Source: [Mycobacterium] nativiensis
GTDB lineage: Bacteria; Actinomycetota; Actinomycetes; Mycobacteriales; Mycobacteriaceae
Length of the DNA stretch: 64,000 bases
Reading direction: 5' to 3'
Assembly: GCF_020172685.1 (NCBI RefSeq)
Contig: NZ_CP083986.1
Span: forward strand, 2,368,292 to 2,432,291
The notes beneath the pieces were generated by a model. That model was not told the DNA's origin. It did no database searches and worked only from the letters and a program-made list of their open reading frames with translations. How positions within the stretch are numbered: the stretch's first letter is position 1; the number at the start of each line of letters is the position of its first letter. The position numbers and the translations under genes were made by a program. Positions 15,901 to 23,162 of the stretch are shown here, one piece after another.

Positions 15901-17172
15901 GACGGCTTCGGTGACGTCTATCTGGTGGTCGACAACTACCGGGCGCTGTCGGAGGAGAACGAGGTACTGGTCGAGCAGGTCAACCAGATCATCAACCAGG
16001 GACCCTCGTTCGGCGTGCACGTCATCGTCACCGCCGACCGCGAGTCCGAGCTGCGCCCACCGGTCCGTAGCGGCTTCGGTTCTCGGGTCGAGCTGCGCCT
16101 GGCCGCGGTCGAGGACGCCAAGCTGGTGCGTTCCCGGTTCGCCAAGGACGTTCCGGTCAAGCCGGGCCGGGGCATGGTCGCGGTCAACTACGTGCGACTC
16201 GACAGCGACCCCCAGTCCGGTCTGCACACCCTGATCGCCAGGCCCGCGATGGACGGCACCGACGGGCACGTGTTCGAGTCGGACAGCGTCGCGGCCGCGG
16301 TCAGCCAGGTTGCGGTGGGCCGGGTGCGCCCGGTCCGGCGCCTCCCGGCGCGGTTCGGCCTGGACGAGGTGCGCGCGGTCGCAGCCAACGACCGGCGCGA
16401 AGGGGTGGGTGCGGGCGGTATCGCCTGGGCCATCTCGGAACTCGACCTGCAGCCGGTGTATCTGAACTTCGCCGAGAATGGGCACCTGATGGTGACCGGT
16501 CGACGCGAATGCGGTCGCACCACCACCCTGGCCACCATCATGAGCGAGATCGAGCGCCTGTACGCGCCGGGATCCAGCACCGCGCCGCCCACCGATCGGC
16601 CTTCCGCCCAGGTGTGGCTGATCGACCCGCGGCGCCAACTGCTGACCACGCTGGGTTCGGACTACGTGGAGAAGTTCTCCTACAACATGGACGGCACCGT
16701 CGCCCTGATCAACGAGCTGGCCGCCACGCTGGCCAACCGTGAACCGCCGCCGGGCCTGTCGGCCGAAGAGCTGCTGTCGCGGACCTGGTGGAGCGGGCCG
16801 GAGATCTTCTTGATCATCGACGACATCCAGCAATTCCCGCCCGGCTTCGACTCGCCGTTCCAGAAGGCCGCCCCGTGGGTCACCCGCGCCGCAGATGTGG
16901 GCCTGCACGTGATCGTCACGCGGACGTTCGGCGGCTGGTCGTCGGCGGGCAGCGACCCGCTCCTGCGGGCCCTGCACCAGGCCAACTCGCCGCTGCTGGT
17001 GATGGACGCCGACCCGGACGAGGGCTTCATCCGCGGAAAGATGAAGGGTGGCCCGCTGCCGCGCGGTCGTGGCCTGCTGATGGCCGAGGACACCGGCGTG
17101 TTCGTCCAGGTGGCCGCCACGGAGCTGCGTCGGGCGCCGGCGCAGGAGCGGGCGGTAACCCCGGCCGGCTGA
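12967..17172 (+). CDS. eccC5: ESX-5 FtsK/SpoIIIE-type motor ATPase EccC5
   Basis: Encodes 1401 residues (1391 in M. tuberculosis Rv1783). Two membrane helices lie within residues 36-85, followed by a DUF region and three tandem FtsK-like nucleotide-binding domains. Domain 1 has an intact Walker A GTTGSGKST at 501-509 and Walker B VVVIDEF. Domain 2 has GAGGAGKTT at 876-884 with VYLVVDNY in place of a canonical Walker B. Domain 3 has the degenerate GRRECGRTTT from 1178, with Arg in place of the P-loop Lys, and FLIIDDI. The degenerate later domains are typical of EccC, where domain 3 binds substrate signals. It is the energy source and substrate receptor of the secretion machine. In M. tuberculosis this gene is followed by cyp143, a ferredoxin and PE/PPE genes; here it is followed directly by PE-esxM-esxN. 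Confidence 0.97.
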   Translation: MKRGYARSTPERAPVVKPENIVLPTPLSVPPPEGKPWWLVVVGVLVVGLLVGMVSMTVANGSRMFLGAGSIFPIFMIGGIAMMMFGGRFGGGAQQLSRPKLDAMRAQFMLMLDRLRESAAESADSMDANYRWYHPAPSTLAASVGTPRMWERQPNGKDLNFGLARVGVGMTRPEVTWGEPQNMPTDIELEPVTGKALQEFGRYQSVVYNLPKMVSLLVEPWYSLIGDREHVLGLMRAIICQLAFSHGPDHLRMVVVTSDKAEWDWVKWLPHFGDPRRQDAAGNARMVYGSVQDFATEHSDLFSGRGSFMPRHASSSAETPTPHHLIIVDAIDPQWEYVNTTEGVDGVTFFDLTGIPEWREVPQRVLRFDDKGIVNALPRDRDTWMVIDDNEWFFALADQVSLTDAEQFAQRMAHWRLAEAYEEIGQKVTRHIGARDIMAYYGIEDAGRIDFDSLWSERREAGPKARLRIPFGSRSDNGELLFLDMKSLDEGGDGPHGVMSGTTGSGKSTLVRTVIESLLLAHPPDELQFVLADLKGGSAVKPFAGVPHVSRIITDLEDDQALMERFLEAMWGEIARRKSMCDNAGVDGAKEYNEIRSRMRARGDDSLPPLPMLVVVIDEFYEWFRIMPTAVEVLDSIGRQGRAYWVHLMMASQTIESRAEKLMENMGYRLVLKAQTAGAAQAAGVPNAVNLPSKAGLGYFRKSGEEVIRFQAEFLWRDYHRGGMLDDEQMPLVHAVDYIRPQLFTTDFTPLEVSVSTPEIEAPEEIPAIDSKPASAAGEVVEEEDFIRTPKVGTVIIDQLRQIDFEPYRLWQPPLDVPVTVEDLVNRHLGHPWQQDYGTRRDLVFPIGVIDRPFKHDQPPWTMDTSGPGANVLILGAGGAGKTTALQTLISSAALTHTPEQVQFYCLAYSGTSLTTVAGLPHVGSVCGPTDPDGVRRTVAELLALVRTRKRSFLENDVASMDVFRRRKFDGAPGNVPNDGFGDVYLVVDNYRALSEENEVLVEQVNQIINQGPSFGVHVIVTADRESELRPPVRSGFGSRVELRLAAVEDAKLVRSRFAKDVPVKPGRGMVAVNYVRLDSDPQSGLHTLIARPAMDGTDGHVFESDSVAAAVSQVAVGRVRPVRRLPARFGLDEVRAVAANDRREGVGAGGIAWAISELDLQPVYLNFAENGHLMVTGRRECGRTTTLATIMSEIERLYAPGSSTAPPTDRPSAQVWLIDPRRQLLTTLGSDYVEKFSYNMDGTVALINELAATLANREPPPGLSAEELLSRTWWSGPEIFLIIDDIQQFPPGFDSPFQKAAPWVTRAADVGLHVIVTRTFGGWSSAGSDPLLRALHQANSPLLVMDADPDEGFIRGKMKGGPLPRGRGLLMAEDTGVFVQVAATELRRAPAQERAVTPAG

Positions 17173-17189
17173 GCCAGTTACGGCAGTTG

Positions 17190-17221
17190 CCACTGTGGCG
17201 CGTGTAACAGCGTCACAGTGG
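17190..17221 (+). terminator. Stem-loop after eccC5 (CCACTGTG/CACAGTGG)
   Basis: A perfect 8-bp stem with a 16-base loop begins 18 bases after the eccC5 stop. It has no U-run. It could end or attenuate the eccB5-eccC5 transcript before the PE-esxM-esxN unit. Confidence 0.4.
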
Positions 17222-17367
17222 TAGCTGGCGGGCTCACACGGCCGGGCGCCGGCGGCGTTTGCCGCGACCAGATTTTTAACCGCGGGTGCCGTTTCGGCTC
17301 CTCTTCCGCGGCTTACGGCGGCCCGGCCGATTCCGATTCGGACTAAAAAACAGCTTTGTGTTTCGGC

Positions 17368-17454
17368 AGGTGAACCCCGTTTTGTGGGCTGCGACACCCA
17401 GTCAGGGTTACCTCATTGTTACCCGAGGTGAACAGTTGCGACCGCCAGGTGAAC
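17368..17454 (+). promoter_or_regulatory. Promoter region of PE-esxM-esxN with three AGGTGAAC direct repeats
   Basis: AGGTGAAC occurs at 17368-17375, 17426-17433 and 17447-17454. The last two share the longer AGGTGAACAG and are 21 bases apart, two turns of the helix, so a regulator could bind them on the same face. TACGCT near 17494 may be a -10 element. The whole 17173-17543 gap contains no gene; the cyp143, ferredoxin and PPE genes found here in M. tuberculosis are absent. Confidence 0.4.
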
Positions 17455-17543
17455 AGTAAGCGTATTGGGCCGTTTGGCCCGCCGGCAGCCTCTACGCTCG
17501 GTGACGGAGTGATTGCTGCAGGTGATCCGAGGAGGAATATCGA

Positions 17544-17843
17544 ATGTCGTTCGTAAACGCGCAGCCCGAAGCGCTGGCCGCCGCCGCTGGGAACCTCAGC
17601 GGTATCGGATCGGCGTTGAACGCGCAGAACGCCGCCGCCGCCGCCCCGACCACCGGCGTGGTTCCGGCCGCTGCCGACGAGGTCTCGGCGCTGACCGCGG
17701 CGCAGTTCGCCGCCCACGCGACCATGTACCAACAGGTCAGCGCTCAGGCTGCCGCCATCCACGAAATGTTCGTGGCGACCCTCAACAGCAGCGCCAACTC
17801 CTACGCAGCCACCGAGGCCGCCAATGCGGCGTCGGCGGGCTGA
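17544..17843 (+). CDS. PE protein (short, PE19-like), ESX-5 substrate
   Basis: Encodes 99 residues, the length of a bare PE domain. GAGGAGG lies 9 bases before ATG. The Pro-Glu motif is QPEAL at residues 7-11, and the C-terminal helix ends with NSYAATEAAN, which contains the YxxxE secretion signal. It lies just before esxM-esxN, as PE19 does in M. tuberculosis (Rv1791). PE proteins normally pair with a PPE partner and EspG5 before export; none is adjacent here, so the partner is probably one of the PPE proteins at 27.6-33.5 kb. It differs from the second PE of the window at 13 of 99 positions. Confidence 0.9.
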   Translation: MSFVNAQPEALAAAAGNLSGIGSALNAQNAAAAAPTTGVVPAAADEVSALTAAQFAAHATMYQQVSAQAAAIHEMFVATLNSSANSYAATEAANAASAG

Positions 17844-18003
17844 GCGAGAAACGTCCGAACGGGACACCGAGTCTTGCCGGCTGCGAGCTGATGGAAGGGG
17901 GAACCATTCATAGGTTCAAGGCCGGTCGTCGGTTACCGACGTAATCGGCGGCAACATCCATAAATCAACGAAAACAAACAAACCTCAGTAAGGAGACAGA
18001 GCA

Positions 18004-18303
18004 GTGGCAACACGTTTTATGACTGACCCGGACGCGATGCGGGCGATGGCGGGCCGTTTCGACGTGCACGCGCAGACGGTGGAGGATGAGGCGCGTCGGA
18101 TGTGGGCGTCCTCGACCAACATCTCGGGTGCGGGCTGGGGTGGTCTGGCCGAGCGGACCTCGATGGACACCATGGGTCAGATGCAGACCGCGTTCCGCAA
18201 CATCGTGACGATGCTGCACGGGGTGCGCGACGGTCTGATTCGCGACGCCAACCACTACGAGAGCCAGGAAGCTGCTTCGCAGCAGATCCTGTCGGGCAGC
18301 TAG
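18004..18303 (+). CDS. esxM: EsxM-like WXG100 protein (first copy)
   Basis: Encodes 99 residues from GTG with AAGGAGA upstream. The helix-turn-helix hairpin carries the WxG motif at W45 (GAGWGGLAE), and the C-terminal YxxxE lies in NHYESQEAA. The ends ([12 protein letters not shown] and QQILSGS) place it in the EsxM/QILSS group of ESX-5. It forms a heterodimer with the EsxN-like protein encoded 20 bases downstream and is exported by ESX-5. It is identical in protein to the second copy at 26913 apart from one extra Gly before the last Ser. Confidence 0.95.
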   Translation: MATRFMTDPDAMRAMAGRFDVHAQTVEDEARRMWASSTNISGAGWGGLAERTSMDTMGQMQTAFRNIVTMLHGVRDGLIRDANHYESQEAASQQILSGS

Positions 18304-18322
18304 CAGAAGGGGATATTGAGCT

Positions 18323-18607
18323 ATGTCGATCAACTACCAGTTCGGTGATGTCAATGCTCACGGTGCGCTGATCCGCGCCCAGGCGGCCTCGTTGGAGGCT
18401 GAGCACCAGGCGATCGTGCACGATGTGCTGGCCGCCGGTGATTTCTGGGGTGGTTCGGGTTCGGTGGCCTGCCAGGAGTTCGTGACCCAGTTGGGTCGCA
18501 ACTTCGCGGTGATCTACGAGCAGGCCAACGCCCACGGTCAGAAGGTGCAGACGGCCGGTAACAACATGGCCAACACCGACGCCTCCGTCGGCTCCAGCTG
18601 GGCCTGA
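18323..18607 (+). CDS. esxN: EsxN-like WXG100 protein (first copy)
   Basis: Encodes 94 residues, the usual length. WxG is at W42 (DFWGGSGSVA). The N terminus MSINYQFGDVNAHG and the C terminus VGSSWA match the EsxN (Mtb9.9) family. It is the partner of EsxM and an ESX-5 substrate; the family members are strong T-cell antigens in M. tuberculosis. It differs from the second copy by a single residue (Thr55 here, Ser55 there). A very strong stem-loop follows 20 bases after its stop, separating it from espG5. Confidence 0.95.
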   Translation: MSINYQFGDVNAHGALIRAQAASLEAEHQAIVHDVLAAGDFWGGSGSVACQEFVTQLGRNFAVIYEQANAHGQKVQTAGNNMANTDASVGSSWA

Positions 18608-18627
18608 CCCACACCAGTACAACGCAG

Positions 18628-18664
18628 CGCGGCAGCACACCGACCCCATCGGTGTGCTGCCGCG
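18628..18664 (+). terminator. Strong hairpin after esxN
   Basis: A 16-bp perfect stem (CGCGGCAGCACACCGA against its complement) closes a 5-base loop CCCCA. No U-run follows. It could terminate part of the transcription, or protect the 3' end of the PE-esxM-esxN mRNA, so that substrates are made in excess over the machinery encoded downstream. Confidence 0.7.
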
Positions 18665-18756
18665 TGCTGCAATTGGAGGGGTGGCACCGGGCGCCCCCCG
18701 CTGTTGCGTGATCCAATAGCCAAGTACATCGACCGACCCGGCAGAGGAGGGTAGTG

Positions 18757-19656
18757 ATGGACCCGAGCACCCGTACCGATATCACCGTCAACGTCGAGGG
18801 CTTCTGGATGCTGCAGGCGCTGCTGGACATCCGCCACGTTGCACCCGAGCTGCGTTGTCGGCCTTATGTTTCCACCGATTCGAACGATTGGCTCTCCGAG
18901 CATCCCGGTATGGCGGTGATGCGCGAGCAGGGGATCGTCGTCGACGACGAGGTCAACGAGACGGTGGCCGCGCGGATGCGGGTGCTGGCCGCGCCCGACC
19001 TCGAAGTGGTGGCATTGCTGGCCCTGGGCAAGCTGCGTTACGGGGTCATCGACGACGACGACCAGGAACCCGGCACCCGCGATATCCCGGACAACGAATT
19101 CCGGGTGCTGCTGGCGCGCCGCGGCGAACACTGGGTGTCGGCGGTGCGGGTCGGTACCGATATCACTGTCGACGACGTCTCGGTGACCGACGCCGCCTCG
19201 ATCGCCGCTCTGGTGATCGACGGCATGGAGTCCATCCACCATGCCGATCCGGCGCAGATCACCGCGGTCAACGTACCGATGGAAGAGATGCTGGAGGCGA
19301 CGCAGAGCTGGCAGGACTCCGGCTTCAACATCTTCACCGGGGGAGACCTGCGACGGATGGGCATCAGCGCCGCGACCGTCGCAGCCCTGGGCCAGGCACT
19401 TTCGGAGCCGGCCGCGGAAGCCGCGGTGTATGCGCGGCAATATCGTGATGACGCCAAGGGCCCCAGCGCATCGGTGCTGTCGCTCAAAGACGGCTCTGGC
19501 GGCCGGATCGCGCTGTATCAGCAGGCGCGTACCGCGGGATCGGGAGAAGCGTGGCTGGCGATCTGCCCGGCCACCCCGCAACTGGTTCAGGTGGGCGTCA
19601 AGACCGTTTTGGACACTTTGCCCTACGGCGCCTGGAAAACTCACCGAAGGGTGTAG
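18757..19656 (+). CDS. espG5: ESX-5 chaperone EspG5
   Basis: Encodes 299 residues (300 in M. tuberculosis Rv1794). ATG 18757 has GAGGAGGG 5 bases upstream; a GTG at 18754 in the same frame is possible. The sequence is strongly conserved with the family, for example GFWMLQALLDIRHVAPELRC and the C-terminal GEAWLAICPATPQLVQVGVK. EspG5 is a cytosolic chaperone that binds the tip of PPE proteins in PE-PPE pairs, keeps them soluble and delivers them to the ESX-5 membrane complex. Its place between esxN and eccD5 is the standard ESX-5 order. Confidence 0.95.
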   Translation: MDPSTRTDITVNVEGFWMLQALLDIRHVAPELRCRPYVSTDSNDWLSEHPGMAVMREQGIVVDDEVNETVAARMRVLAAPDLEVVALLALGKLRYGVIDDDDQEPGTRDIPDNEFRVLLARRGEHWVSAVRVGTDITVDDVSVTDAASIAALVIDGMESIHHADPAQITAVNVPMEEMLEATQSWQDSGFNIFTGGDLRRMGISAATVAALGQALSEPAAEAAVYARQYRDDAKGPSASVLSLKDGSGGRIALYQQARTAGSGEAWLAICPATPQLVQVGVKTVLDTLPYGAWKTHRRV

Positions 19657-19748
19657 CGGCAGCGGGGAAGGGCCGTGCGCAAAAAGTCGGGTGACACCCA
19701 GGAAGATTGTGGGTAAACGCGGCTCGTGCGAACAACTGCCGAGGCCTT

Positions 19749-19754
19749 TAGAAT
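19749..19754 (+). promoter_or_regulatory. Possible -10 element (TAGAAT) for the eccD5-mycP5-eccE5-eccA5 operon
   Basis: The 180-base gap between espG5 and eccD5 is AT-rich for this genome around 19740-19780 and contains TAGAAT, which fits TAnnnT. No -35 is obvious. It would give the later machinery genes their own transcript. Confidence 0.25.
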
Positions 19755-19837
19755 TGGACGAACTTTGAAATGATGAATTGCGAGGCGACGCTGATGGGTT
19801 CCGTGGGATCAGTATCAGTCGACCAGGGGGTGCAGCA

Positions 19838-21352
19838 GTGACGGCGGCGATCGAGTCGGCGCAGCAGGGTGGTGATCTCGCCCCCTCGGCGCCCCGAGCA
19901 GTGGTGGTTGGGGTCATGGCCGGCGACGGCGTCCAGATCGGGACGCTGCTGGACGCCGACGCTCCCGTATCCGTGATGCTGGACCCGTTGCTGAAGGTGA
20001 TCAACGGCCGGCTGCAGGAACTCGAAGAGCCCACCCTTGAGTCCGAGGGGCGCGGCCGCTGGGTGCTGTGCCTGGTCGATGGCACCGCGCTGCGGCCGAA
20101 CCAATCGCTGACCGAACAGGACGTGTACGACGGCGACCGGTTGTGGCTGCGATTCATCGAGGACCGCGAGCGCCGGTCGCCGGTCATCGAACACATCTCG
20201 ACCGCGGTGTCGGTGAACCTGGCCAAGCGTTTCGCCCCGGTCAACTCGGCGACCGCCGTCCGGGTCGGGGTGTCGACCCTGGCGATCGGCGTGCTGCTCG
20301 CCACCGGGTTGCTCGCCGCCTGGCGCTACGGGCACGACACCTGGCTGACGGCCGCGTTCAGCGCGGGTCTGGCTTTCCTGGTGCTGATCGCCTCCGCGCT
20401 GATCCTGCTGCAGGCGCGCAATGCCGCCGATCGCCGTGTCGGTGACACCCTGCTGGCCAGCGGGCTGGCCCCGCTGGTGGTGGCGGCCGCGGCCGCGGTG
20501 CCCGGCTCGGTCGGCGCCGCCCACGCCGCCTTGGGATTCGGCGTCGCGGGTATCGCCGCGCTGGCGGTAATCCGACTCACCGGACGTCAGCTGGCCGGCT
20601 ACACCGCCGTCGCGGTCGTCAGCGCGGCGGTGACGTTCGCCGGCGTGCTGCGGATGCTGGTCCTGACCGGCGCGGTGACCTTGATGGCCTGTGTGTTCCT
20701 GGCCTGCGTGCTGGCCTATCAGTGGTCGCCGTCGCTGTCCCGCTGGCTGGCCGGCCTCCGGTTGCCGGTCTTCCCGTCGGCGACGAGCCGCTGGGTTTTC
20801 GAGGCGCGTCCTGACCTGCCGACCACGGTGGTGACCCGGGAAGGCGGCCCGCCGGTTCTGGAGGGACCGGAGTCGGTTCGCGAGGTGGTGCTGCGTGCCG
20901 AGCGGGCCCGCTCGTTCCTGACCGGTCTGCTGACCGGGCTGGGCGTGCTGGTCGCCGTGTGCATCACCGGCCTGTGCGACCCGAAATCCGACAAGGCGTG
21001 GCTGGCGGTGACGTTGGCCGCTCTGACAGCCGGGTTCCTGGTGCTGCGGGGCCGTTCCTTCCGGGATCGCTGGCAGGCGGTCACGGTGACACTGACCGGT
21101 CTGGTGATCGTCGCGGCGGTCGCGGTGCGCTTCGTGGTGGAGCTGTGGTCGCCCACGGCGCTGTCGGTCGGGGTTTCCGTGCTGGTGCTGGTCCCGATGC
21201 TCGGTCTGCTGTCGGCGGTGATCGTGCCGAACACCATCTACAGCCCGCTGTTCCGCAAATTCGTCGAGTGGATCGAGTATCTGTGCCTGATGCCGTTGTT
21301 CCCGCTCGCGTTGTGGTTGATGAATACCTATGAAGCCATCCGGTACCGGTAG
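19838..21352 (+). CDS. eccD5: ESX-5 membrane-complex protein EccD5
   Basis: Encodes 504 residues (503 in M. tuberculosis Rv1795). GTG 19838 has CAGGGGG upstream and gives the family N terminus. Residues 20-120 form a ubiquitin-like cytosolic domain (VVVGVMAGDGVQIGTLLDAD). About eleven membrane helices follow, starting near residue 145, and the end LMNTYEAIRYR is conserved. EccD forms the membrane vestibule around the EccC stalk. Its last 23 bases overlap the start of mycP5. Confidence 0.95.
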   Translation: MTAAIESAQQGGDLAPSAPRAVVVGVMAGDGVQIGTLLDADAPVSVMLDPLLKVINGRLQELEEPTLESEGRGRWVLCLVDGTALRPNQSLTEQDVYDGDRLWLRFIEDRERRSPVIEHISTAVSVNLAKRFAPVNSATAVRVGVSTLAIGVLLATGLLAAWRYGHDTWLTAAFSAGLAFLVLIASALILLQARNAADRRVGDTLLASGLAPLVVAAAAAVPGSVGAAHAALGFGVAGIAALAVIRLTGRQLAGYTAVAVVSAAVTFAGVLRMLVLTGAVTLMACVFLACVLAYQWSPSLSRWLAGLRLPVFPSATSRWVFEARPDLPTTVVTREGGPPVLEGPESVREVVLRAERARSFLTGLLTGLGVLVAVCITGLCDPKSDKAWLAVTLAALTAGFLVLRGRSFRDRWQAVTVTLTGLVIVAAVAVRFVVELWSPTALSVGVSVLVLVPMLGLLSAVIVPNTIYSPLFRKFVEWIEYLCLMPLFPLALWLMNTYEAIRYR

Positions 21353-23162
21353 GGCCGCGGGTCGGCTGCAGCGGACCGCCGCTGTCGGCGCGGCGTCGAT
21401 CATGGTGGCCTGCGGGTCGCTGGCGGGCATGCCGCTGGCCGGCGCGATCGACCGGCCGGGGATCGATCCGGGAGCGCTGCCCCCGGACAGTCCGCCCGGT
21501 CCGCCGCAGGCGATGCGGCAGACCTCCTACTGCACCGAGGTAGGTGTGCTGCCGGGCACTGACTTCCGGGTACAGCCCGCCTACCTGGACATGCTCAACC
21601 TGCCGGAGGCCTGGAAGTTCGGCCGCGGCGGCGGTGTGACCGTCGCCGTCATCGACACCGGAGTGACCCCGCATCCGCGGCTGCCGAATCTGACCGGAGG
21701 CGGCGACTACGTGATGGCCGGCGGTGACGGGCTGTCCGACTGCGATGCGCACGGCACCCTGGTGGCGTCGTTGATCGCCGGGATGCCGGACAACGGTGTG
21801 ACTCCGCTGCCACCGCCACGCCAGACCCGCCGACCCCCGTCGGTTCCCACGAACGAACCCACGCCGCCGCCACCGGTGCCGCAGACGACGATCATGGTGA
21901 TGCCGCCTCCTGCTCCGCCGCCGGCCCCAGCGCCGCCTGCTGAGGGTGAGGAACCGTCCAACGGTTCGAACAACGGCCCGGCCCCGGCTCCGCCGCCGGC
22001 CCCAGCGCCTGCTCCTGCTCCGCCCCCGGCTCCTGCTCCGGGGCCCGCTCCCGGCCCGGCACCCGGCCCTGGTGCCGCGGCATCGGGTCACATCGGCGAC
22101 GGTTCCGGAGCGGGTGCGGTGCGTTCGGCCGTGGCCGGGGGGCGTGCGAGGACAGTGCCGGTCGACTTCCGAGCACCAAGCGCACCACCGCCGCCGGGGG
22201 CGCCCGACGCGTTCAGCGGCGTGGCTCCCGACGTGCACCTCATCTCCATCCGGCAGAGCAGCCAGGCCTTCGGCCCCAAGGAGCCGTTCGGCGACGGCCA
22301 GGACCCGCAGCTGCGAGAGAAGACCGATGGGCTGCGCACTATGGCCCGTGCGATCGTGCACGCCGCCAACATGGGCGCGCAGGTCATCAACATCTCCAAC
22401 GCGGTGTGTATGAATGTGCGGACCATGATCGACCAGGCCGACCTGGGCGCAGCCGTGCGGTACGCCGCTGTCGAGAAGAACGTGGTGATCGTCGCCGCCG
22501 CCGGCGACGCGAGTTGGCGGGACTGCAAGCAGAACCCGACCTACAACGCGATGCGCCCCGATGACCCGCGCGACTGGAACGGGGTCAACACCGTGGTGAC
22601 ACCGGCCTGGTACGACGAGTACGTGCTGACCGTTGGTGCGGTGGACTCGGGCGGCGCACCGCTGACCAAGTCGAGTGTGGCCGGCCCCTGGGTGTCGATC
22701 GCCGCACCGGGCACCGACATCGAAGGCTTGTCGGCGCGCGACGACGGCCTGATGAACGCGGTCGACGGCCCGGAGAACTCCCTGCTCGTGCCGTCGGGCA
22801 CCAGCTTCTCGACGGCGATCGTGTCCGGTGTGGCCGCGCTGGTGCGCGCCAAGTACCCGGAACTGTCGTCGCACCAGGTGATCAACCGGTTGATCCGCAC
22901 CGCCCGGCCGCCGGCCCGCGGGGTCGACAACGTGGTCGGCTACGGCGTGGTCGACCCGGTGGCAGCACTGACCTGGGATGTACCCGACGTTGCGGCCCAG
23001 CCGCCGGAGCGGTTGTCGGCGCCCCTGCAGGTCCCGCCGATGCCGCCGGAACGAGACATGACACCGGCCTGGGTCGCTGCGGCAGGGCTGCTGGCCGCTG
23101 TGGCGGCGGCCGGGGTGGCATTGGGAGTGGCAGCATTGCGACGATCACGTAGGAACCGATGA
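21330..23162 (+). CDS. mycP5: ESX-5 mycosin protease MycP5
   Basis: Encodes 610 residues (585 in M. tuberculosis Rv1796). It has an N-terminal signal peptide (hydrophobic to about residue 37), a subtilisin-like domain with catalytic Asp109 (VAVIDTGVTPHP), His141 (CDAHGTLVAS) and Ser492 (PSGTSFSTA), and a C-terminal membrane anchor at about residues 578-602. Between His and Ser it carries a long loop, about residues 155-285, packed with Pro-Ala and Pro-Gly repeats; this loop is longer and more repetitive than in M. tuberculosis. MycP stabilises the membrane complex and sits on its periplasmic face. The gene starts within eccD5 and its stop overlaps eccE5 (ATGA). Confidence 0.95.
   Translation: MKPSGTGRAAGRLQRTAAVGAASIMVACGSLAGMPLAGAIDRPGIDPGALPPDSPPGPPQAMRQTSYCTEVGVLPGTDFRVQPAYLDMLNLPEAWKFGRGGGVTVAVIDTGVTPHPRLPNLTGGGDYVMAGGDGLSDCDAHGTLVASLIAGMPDNGVTPLPPPRQTRRPPSVPTNEPTPPPPVPQTTIMVMPPPAPPPAPAPPAEGEEPSNGSNNGPAPAPPPAPAPAPAPPPAPAPGPAPGPAPGPGAAASGHIGDGSGAGAVRSAVAGGRARTVPVDFRAPSAPPPPGAPDAFSGVAPDVHLISIRQSSQAFGPKEPFGDGQDPQLREKTDGLRTMARAIVHAANMGAQVINISNAVCMNVRTMIDQADLGAAVRYAAVEKNVVIVAAAGDASWRDCKQNPTYNAMRPDDPRDWNGVNTVVTPAWYDEYVLTVGAVDSGGAPLTKSSVAGPWVSIAAPGTDIEGLSARDDGLMNAVDGPENSLLVPSGTSFSTAIVSGVAALVRAKYPELSSHQVINRLIRTARPPARGVDNVVGYGVVDPVAALTWDVPDVAAQPPERLSAPLQVPPMPPERDMTPAWVAAAGLLAAVAAAGVALGVAALRRSRRNR

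Noticed and set aside
14488..17397. 969-codon open frame antisense to eccC5
   Set aside because: Antisense shadow with biased composition; eccC5 on the other strand is certain.
17173..17543. Possible remnants of a cytochrome P450 or ferredoxin gene between eccC5 and the PE gene
   Set aside because: I looked for haem-ligand or Cys-cluster motifs and found none; the gap is regulatory in appearance.
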